Of a stretch of 64,000 bases of DNA, positions 59,829 through 64,000 are shown one piece after another. A model generated the notes under the pieces. The model was given only the letters and a program-made list of their open reading frames with translations. It searched no databases and had not been told where the DNA came from. The stretch's first letter is position 1. Each line of letters starts with the position of its first letter. Source of the stretch: Candidatus Mycobacterium wuenschmannii (lineage in GTDB: Bacteria; Actinomycetota; Actinomycetes; Mycobacteriales; Mycobacteriaceae); assembly GCF_030252325.1 (NCBI RefSeq), contig NZ_CP126981.1:3906001-3970000 (forward strand), given 5' to 3'. The position numbers and the translations under genes were made by a program.

Positions 59829-61487
59829 TTGACCGCGCAGTTGACCGGCCACGGTGCCCATGACACCGACGCCGCTAACGAGCAGCCGTACCTGGCGCGA
59901 CGACAGAACTGGGTCAACCAACTCGAACGGCATGCCTACATGCAGCCGGGTTCGACCGCGCTGAGATTCCTTGGCAACACCATCACGTGGGCGGGCCTGC
60001 GCGACCGGGTCGGGAAGCTGGCCGGGGCACTGAACCGCCGGGGCGTCGGCAGCGGCGACCGGGTGATGATCCTGATGCTGAACCGCACCGAGTTCGTCGA
60101 GTCGGTGCTGGCCGCCAATTTGATCGGGGCCATCGCCGTCCCGGTCAACTTCCGGCTCACCCCACCGGAGATCGCGTTCCTGGTCGACGACTGCGAAGCC
60201 CACGTCATGATCACCGAACCGGTGCTCGCCCCGGTGGCGGCCGCCGTGCGCGGTGTCACCTCGGTGCTGGGCACGATCGTGGTCGCCGGTGACTCGGCCG
60301 ACGAGGGGTTGCTCGCCTACGAGGATCTCCTGGACGAGCCGGGCGACCCGGCCGTCGCCGCCGACGTGCCCAACGACTCGCCGGCGCTGATCATGTACAC
60401 CTCCGGCACCACCGGCCGGCCCAAGGGCGCGGTGCTGACCCACACCAACCTGAGCTGTCAGACCACCGCCAACCTCTACACGCACGGGGTCGCCGCCGAC
60501 GACGTCGGCTTCATCGGCGTGCCGTTCTTCCACATCGCCGGCATCGGCAACCTGTTGACCGGGCTGCTGATGGGTCTGCCGACGGTGATCCATCCGCTCG
60601 GTGCCTTCGACCCCGGCCACCTGCTCGACGTGCTGGCCGCCGAAAAGGTCACCGGGATCTTTCTGGTCCCCGCCCAGTGGCAGGCGGTTTGTACTGCGCA
60701 ACAGGCGAATCCGCGGGACGTCAAGCTGCGGGTGATCTCGTGGGGCGCCGCGCCGGCGTCCGATACCCTGCTGCGCCAGATGGCGGACACCTTCCCCGGG
60801 GCGCAGATCCTGGCGGCCTTCGGCCAGACCGAGATGTCGCCGGTGACCTGCATGCTGCTCGGCGAGGACGCCATCAGAAAGCTCGGTTCGGTGGGCAAGG
60901 TGATCCCGACCGTGGCCGCCCGCGTAGTCGACCAGGCGATGAACGACGTGGCAAGAGGCGAGGTCGGTGAAATCGTCTATCGCGCACCCACATTGATGAG
61001 CGGCTACTGGAACAACCCGGAGGCCACCGCCGAGGCGTTCCACGGTGGCTGGTTCCACTCCGGTGATCTGGTCCGGATGGACGACGAGGGCTACGTCTGG
61101 GTCGTCGACCGCAAGAAGGACATGATCATCTCCGGCGGCGAGAACATCTACTGCGCCGAAGTGGAGAACGTGTTGGCCAGTCACCCCGCGATCGTCGAAG
61201 TCGCGGTGATCGGCCGTCCGCACGAGAAGTGGGGCGAGGTTCCGGTGGCCGTCGCGGCGGTCGCTGACGGCCGGGCGGCCGATCTCAGCCTCGAAGACCT
61301 CGACGAGTTTCTCGGTGAGCGACTCGCCCGCTACAAGCATCCGAAGGGCCTGGAGATCGTCGACGCGCTGCCGCGCAACCCGGCGGGCAAGGTATTAAAG
61401 ACCGAATTGCGGACGCGTTACGGTGCCTCGACCGGCACTCAAAGCGGTTCCACATCAACGGATTCGGCGGATGGTGGATCAAGCTGA
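59829..61487 (+). CDS. fadD5: fatty-acid-CoA ligase FadD5
   Basis: The 552-residue adenylate-forming enzyme has the P-loop-like MYTSGTTGRPKGAVLTH (about residue 189), FGQTEMSP, and the SGDLVRMDDEGYVWVVDRKKDMIISGGENIY core (read in parts). The catalytic Lys of PRNPAGKVLKTELR lies near the C-terminus. It activates fatty acids as acyl-AMP then acyl-CoA, and in M. tuberculosis it is the first gene of the mce1 operon. The TTG at 59829 is the likely start, with GAAGGGAA upstream and the MTAQL beginning shared with the M. tuberculosis protein. Confidence 0.94.
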   Translation: MTAQLTGHGAHDTDAANEQPYLARRQNWVNQLERHAYMQPGSTALRFLGNTITWAGLRDRVGKLAGALNRRGVGSGDRVMILMLNRTEFVESVLAANLIGAIAVPVNFRLTPPEIAFLVDDCEAHVMITEPVLAPVAAAVRGVTSVLGTIVVAGDSADEGLLAYEDLLDEPGDPAVAADVPNDSPALIMYTSGTTGRPKGAVLTHTNLSCQTTANLYTHGVAADDVGFIGVPFFHIAGIGNLLTGLLMGLPTVIHPLGAFDPGHLLDVLAAEKVTGIFLVPAQWQAVCTAQQANPRDVKLRVISWGAAPASDTLLRQMADTFPGAQILAAFGQTEMSPVTCMLLGEDAIRKLGSVGKVIPTVAARVVDQAMNDVARGEVGEIVYRAPTLMSGYWNNPEATAEAFHGGWFHSGDLVRMDDEGYVWVVDRKKDMIISGGENIYCAEVENVLASHPAIVEVAVIGRPHEKWGEVPVAVAAVADGRAADLSLEDLDEFLGERLARYKHPKGLEIVDALPRNPAGKVLKTELRTRYGASTGTQSGSTSTDSADGGSS

Positions 61488-61585
61488 CATAACGATGAAG
61501 TTGCAGGTCAACCCAATGAAAGGCCAATAACGCCGATGCCATGCACGCCCGCGATCCCATCGGGTACAGTCCTGTGGTCCGCCTT

Positions 61586-61601
61586 ACTACCTGCCGGTAG
61601 T
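61586..61601. promoter_or_regulatory. inverted repeat between fadD5 and yrbE1A
   Basis: ACTACC-TGCC-GGTAGT, six-base arms around a four-base centre, lies in the 156-base gap after fadD5. Its layout (ACC, four bases, GGT) resembles the larger palindrome before the other mce operon. It may mark a second promoter for yrbE1A onwards. Confidence 0.4.
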
Positions 61602-61643
61602 GAGACGCGGGTCACACACCTAGGAACGGGGCAAGGAGGAGCT

Positions 61644-61706
61644 ATGCGAGACTATTCGCCGCTCCCCCGCACGGCGCAGGGTTGCAACGGGAGGGGGTGC
61701 CAGTGA
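61644..61706 (+). CDS. 20-residue leader ORF coupled to yrbE1A
   Basis: AAGGAGGAG (61633-61641) precedes an ATG at 61644 that opens a 20-codon frame ending with a TGA overlapping the yrbE1A GTG (GTGA). The peptide is Arg/Pro/Gly-rich with two Cys near the end. The very strong ribosome site and coupled end suggest it is translated and feeds ribosomes into yrbE1A. No known family. Confidence 0.5.
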   Translation: MRDYSPLPRTAQGCNGRGCQ

Positions 61707-62503
61707 CTACGACGCAGCCGCGAGTAACGGACTACATTCGCGACCAGATCGGGCCGCCGCTGGTTCTGGTCGGTGGCTTCTTCCGGATGTGTGTTCTCAC
61801 CGGAAAAGCCTTGTTCCGCCCGCCATTTCAGTGGAAAGAATTCATCCTGCAGTGCTGGTTCATCCTGCGGGTCGCGCTGCTCCCGACCATGGCCGTTTCC
61901 GTGCCGGTCACCGCGCTGTTCATCTTCACCTTCAACATCCTGCTGATCCAGGTCGGCGCCGCTGACATCTCCGGCGCCGGCGCCGGCATCGCCGTCATCA
62001 CCCAGATCGGCCCGATCAACACCGTGCTGGTGATCGCGGGCGCGGTGTCGACGGCCATCTGCGCCGACCTCGGCGCCCGCACCATTCGCGAAGAGATCGA
62101 CGCGATGGAAGTGCTTGGTATCGACCCGATTCACCGGCTCGTCGTCCCGCGCGTGCTGGCCTGCGCACTGTGCGGGATGTTGCTCAACGCTTTGGTCAGC
62201 ATGGTCGGCCTGGTCGGCGGATTCCTGTTCGGTGTCTACATGCAGAACGTGTCCGCCGGCGCTTACCTGGCCACGCTGACATTGGTCACCGGCCTGCCCG
62301 AGGTTGTCATCGCGACGATCAAGGCCCTCATGTTCGGACTCATCGCCGGACTGGTCGGCTGCTACCGCGGCCTGACCGTAAGCGGTGGCTCCAAGGGATT
62401 GGGCACCGCCGTCAACGAAACCGTCGTGCTCTGCGTGGTCGCGCTCTTCGCGGTCAACGTCGTGCTGACCACTATCGGTGTTCGCTTCGGAACGGGGATG
62501 TGA
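61703..62503 (+). CDS. yrbE1A: ABC permease YrbE1A
   Basis: The 266-residue MlaE-family permease has several membrane segments and the conserved cytoplasmic GARTIREEIDAMEVLGIDP stretch, ending TTIGVRFGTGM. It is the orthologue of Rv0167, a membrane component of the Mce1 fatty-acid importer with YrbE1B and MceG. The GTG at 61703 has GGGAGGGGG seven bases upstream and overlaps the leader ORF stop. It is very similar to the YrbEA of the other mce operon at 12 kb. Confidence 0.93.
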   Translation: MTTTQPRVTDYIRDQIGPPLVLVGGFFRMCVLTGKALFRPPFQWKEFILQCWFILRVALLPTMAVSVPVTALFIFTFNILLIQVGAADISGAGAGIAVITQIGPINTVLVIAGAVSTAICADLGARTIREEIDAMEVLGIDPIHRLVVPRVLACALCGMLLNALVSMVGLVGGFLFGVYMQNVSAGAYLATLTLVTGLPEVVIATIKALMFGLIAGLVGCYRGLTVSGGSKGLGTAVNETVVLCVVALFAVNVVLTTIGVRFGTGM

Positions 62504-62504
62504 C

Positions 62505-63373
62505 GTGTCGACCGCTCAGGTAATCCGCGGCCGCTTCCCGCGGGTCTCCGAAAACCTCTCCAAGTACGGCAGCGCGGCCAGTAAACCGCTTGACGAGGCC
62601 GGCCGGATCGGCTGGTTCGCCGTCATCGGTGTGCGCGACATGGCGTGGGCCCTCACCCGCTACCGCAAGGAAGTCCTGCGGCTGATCGCTGAAGTCGGCA
62701 TGGGTACCGGCGCGATGGCGGTGGTCGGCGGCACCGCGGTCATCATCGCCTTCGTGACACTGTCGGCCGGTTCATTGGTCGCCATCCAGGGTCTTGCGTC
62801 GTTGGGCCACATCGGTATTGAGACCCTGCTGGGATTCGTCGCGGCCTTCATCAACGTGCGACTGGTCGCGCCGATCGTCACCGGCATCGCGTTGGCGGCC
62901 ACGGTCGGCGCCGGCGCCACCGCCGAGCTGGGCGCCATGCGGATCAGCGAGGAGATCGACGCGCTCGAGGTGATGGGCGTCAAGTCGACGGCCTACCTGG
63001 TGTCGACCCGGATGCTGGCCGGCCTGGTGGTGATCATCCCGCTGTACTCGATCGGTCTGATCCTGTCGTTCCTGTCGCCGCAGATCGTCACGACCTTCTT
63101 GTACGGCCAGACCTCGGGTACCTACGAGCATTACTTCCGGACGTTCCTGCGTCCCGACGACGTGTTCTGGTCGTTCGTCGAAGTCATCATCATTTCGATC
63201 GTGGTGATGCTGTCGCACTGCTACTACGGCTACAACGCCAGCGGCGGTCCCGTCGGGGTGGGGAGGGCGTCGGCCGGTCGATGCGCTTCTCGCTGGTGGC
63301 CAACCCGATCGTCATCCTGCTGGCCGAGATGGCGCTCTACGGCGTCAATCCCAACTTCAACTTCACGGTGTAG
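62505..63373 (+). pseudogene. yrbE1B: ABC permease YrbE1B with a one-base frameshift near the 3' end
   Basis: The frame from GTG 62505 codes the normal permease up to YGYNASGGPVGVG (about residue 253), then shifts and would end at 63383 with an unrelated Arg/Ser-rich tail. Adding one G in the run at 63260-63263 restores VGEGVGRSMRFSLVANP and then the normal end GVNPNFNFTV with stop at 63371-63373, giving 289 residues, the usual family length. The intact paralogue at 12867 supports this. If real, the last membrane helix is lost and Mce1 transport would be impaired. If a sequencing error, the gene is intact. Confidence 0.88.
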
Positions 63374-63379
63374 GCGGCT

Positions 63380-64000
63380 ATGACGAGTCCACGGGGGAAG
63401 GTCAACAAGGCGCCGTTCCAGCCCTATCGGGTGGCGGGCCTCATCGTGTTCCTCATCTTCGCGCTGGTCCTATGGCTGGTGTACCTGCAATACAAGGGCG
63501 AGTTCGTCGAGAAGACGAAGTTGACCATGCTGTCGGATCGGGCCGGTCTGGTGATGGACCCGGGTTCGAAGGTGACCTACAACGGCGTGCAGATCGGCCG
63601 GGTCGACAGCATCGACGAAATCCAGCGGGACGGCAAGCCCGCGGTGAAGTTCGGCCTCGACGTCTACCCGAAGTACCTGCATCTGATCCCGGCCAACGTC
63701 GATGCCAAGATCGTCGCGACCACTGTGTTCGGTGAGAAATACGTGTCGATGACGGCGCCGGAAAACCCGTCGCCGCAACGGATTACGCCGAAGACGACGA
63801 TCGACGCCCGCTCGGTGACCACCGAGATCAACACGCTGTTCCAGACCATTACCGAGATCGCCGAGAAGGTCGACCCGGTCAAGGTCAACCTGACACTGAG
63901 CGCGGCCGCTCAAGCGCTGAGCGGTCTGGGTGACAAGTTCGGCCAGTCGATCATCAACGGCAGCGCCGCTCTCGATGACGTCAACCCACGGATGCCGATC
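63380..64000 (+). CDS. mce1A: MCE family protein Mce1A (3' end cut by window edge)
   Basis: The first 207 codons of Mce1A are present. The membrane anchor is at about residues 19-37 (VAGLIVFLIFALVLWLVY). The MCE domain has GLVMDPGSKVTYNGVQIGRVDSI (read in parts) and VFGEKYVSM, and the helical domain begins with LSAAAQALSGLGDKFGQS. Mce1A forms part of the Mce1 fatty/mycolic acid import tube. The ATG at 63380 follows the corrected yrbE1B stop by six bases. It is a close paralogue of the MceA gene at 13.7 kb. Confidence 0.93.
   Translation, partial: MTSPRGKVNKAPFQPYRVAGLIVFLIFALVLWLVYLQYKGEFVEKTKLTMLSDRAGLVMDPGSKVTYNGVQIGRVDSIDEIQRDGKPAVKFGLDVYPKYLHLIPANVDAKIVATTVFGEKYVSMTAPENPSPQRITPKTTIDARSVTTEINTLFQTITEIAEKVDPVKVNLTLSAAAQALSGLGDKFGQSIINGSAALDDVNPRMPI

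Noticed and set aside
59790..61340. 516-codon minus-strand frame opposite fadD5
   Set aside because: Gly/His/Val-rich antisense shadow; fadD5 is unambiguous.

Overview
This GC-rich window (roughly two thirds G+C by eye) comes from a mycobacterium, most likely an environmental Mycobacterium/Mycolicibacterium species. The evidence is gene content and order. From about 5.4 kb to the right edge the genes follow, as I recall it, the M. tuberculosis order Rv0134 to Rv0169: ephF, TetR, cyp138, msrA, Rv0138, Rv0139, then Rv0140, Rv0141c, Rv0142, Rv0144-Rv0148, ptpB, fadE2, pntAa/pntAb/pntB, Rv0157A, Rv0158, Rv0161, adhE1, Rv0163, Rv0164, mce1R, fadD5, yrbE1A, yrbE1B and mce1A. This synteny was read by eye and was not computed.

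Left edge (1-5.45 kb): a truncated DUF4185 propeller protein, a DUF427 protein, and an ABM monooxygenase divergent from a MarR regulator with a repeated operator. Next come a TetR regulator divergent from a ferredoxin-reductase/DesA3-type fatty acid desaturase pair. Core block 1 (5.45-11.1 kb) runs from ephF to the Rv0139 orthologue, with a perfect KstR-type box before the Rv0138 orthologue. A first insertion (11.2-21.8 kb) brings a secreted C39-like protein and a complete yrbEA-yrbEB-mceA-F lipid-import operon. Its mceE carries an N-terminal tandem duplication and an in-frame stop. Core block 2 (21.9-41.7 kb) holds the Rv0140-Rv0161 orthologues, with dps, pirin, DUF1348, SDR and hydrolase genes where M. 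tuberculosis has other genes. A signal-peptide PE-PPE-domain hydrolase stands where PE1/PE2 would be.

A second insertion (41.7-56.9 kb) between the Rv0161 and adhE1 orthologues is a catabolic island. It encodes a TetR regulator, an SMP-30 lactonase, two thioesterases, an LLM flavin oxidoreductase, an acyl-CoA dehydrogenase and a frameshifted CoA-transferase. It also holds a tightly overlapping operon of cytochrome P450, alcohol dehydrogenase, HpcH/HpaI aldolase, SDR, Baeyer-Villiger-type flavin monooxygenase and HSL-type esterase. Together these could hydroxylate a hydrophobic substrate, oxidise it to a ketone, convert the ketone to an ester or lactone, open it, and pass the acid to CoA-dependent degradation. 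Four copies of CTTTACA-N14-TGTCA lie before transcription units of this island, and one coincides with the promoter of the island's own TetR gene.

The right edge (57-64 kb) is the start of the mce1 locus. Its yrbE1B has a one-base frameshift in a G run. Three broken reading frames in the window (mceE stop, yrbE1B and CoA-transferase indels, the last two in G runs) could be real decay or sequencing/assembly errors. I saw no tRNA, rRNA, CRISPR array or insertion sequence, and no gene-free stretch above 300 bases.
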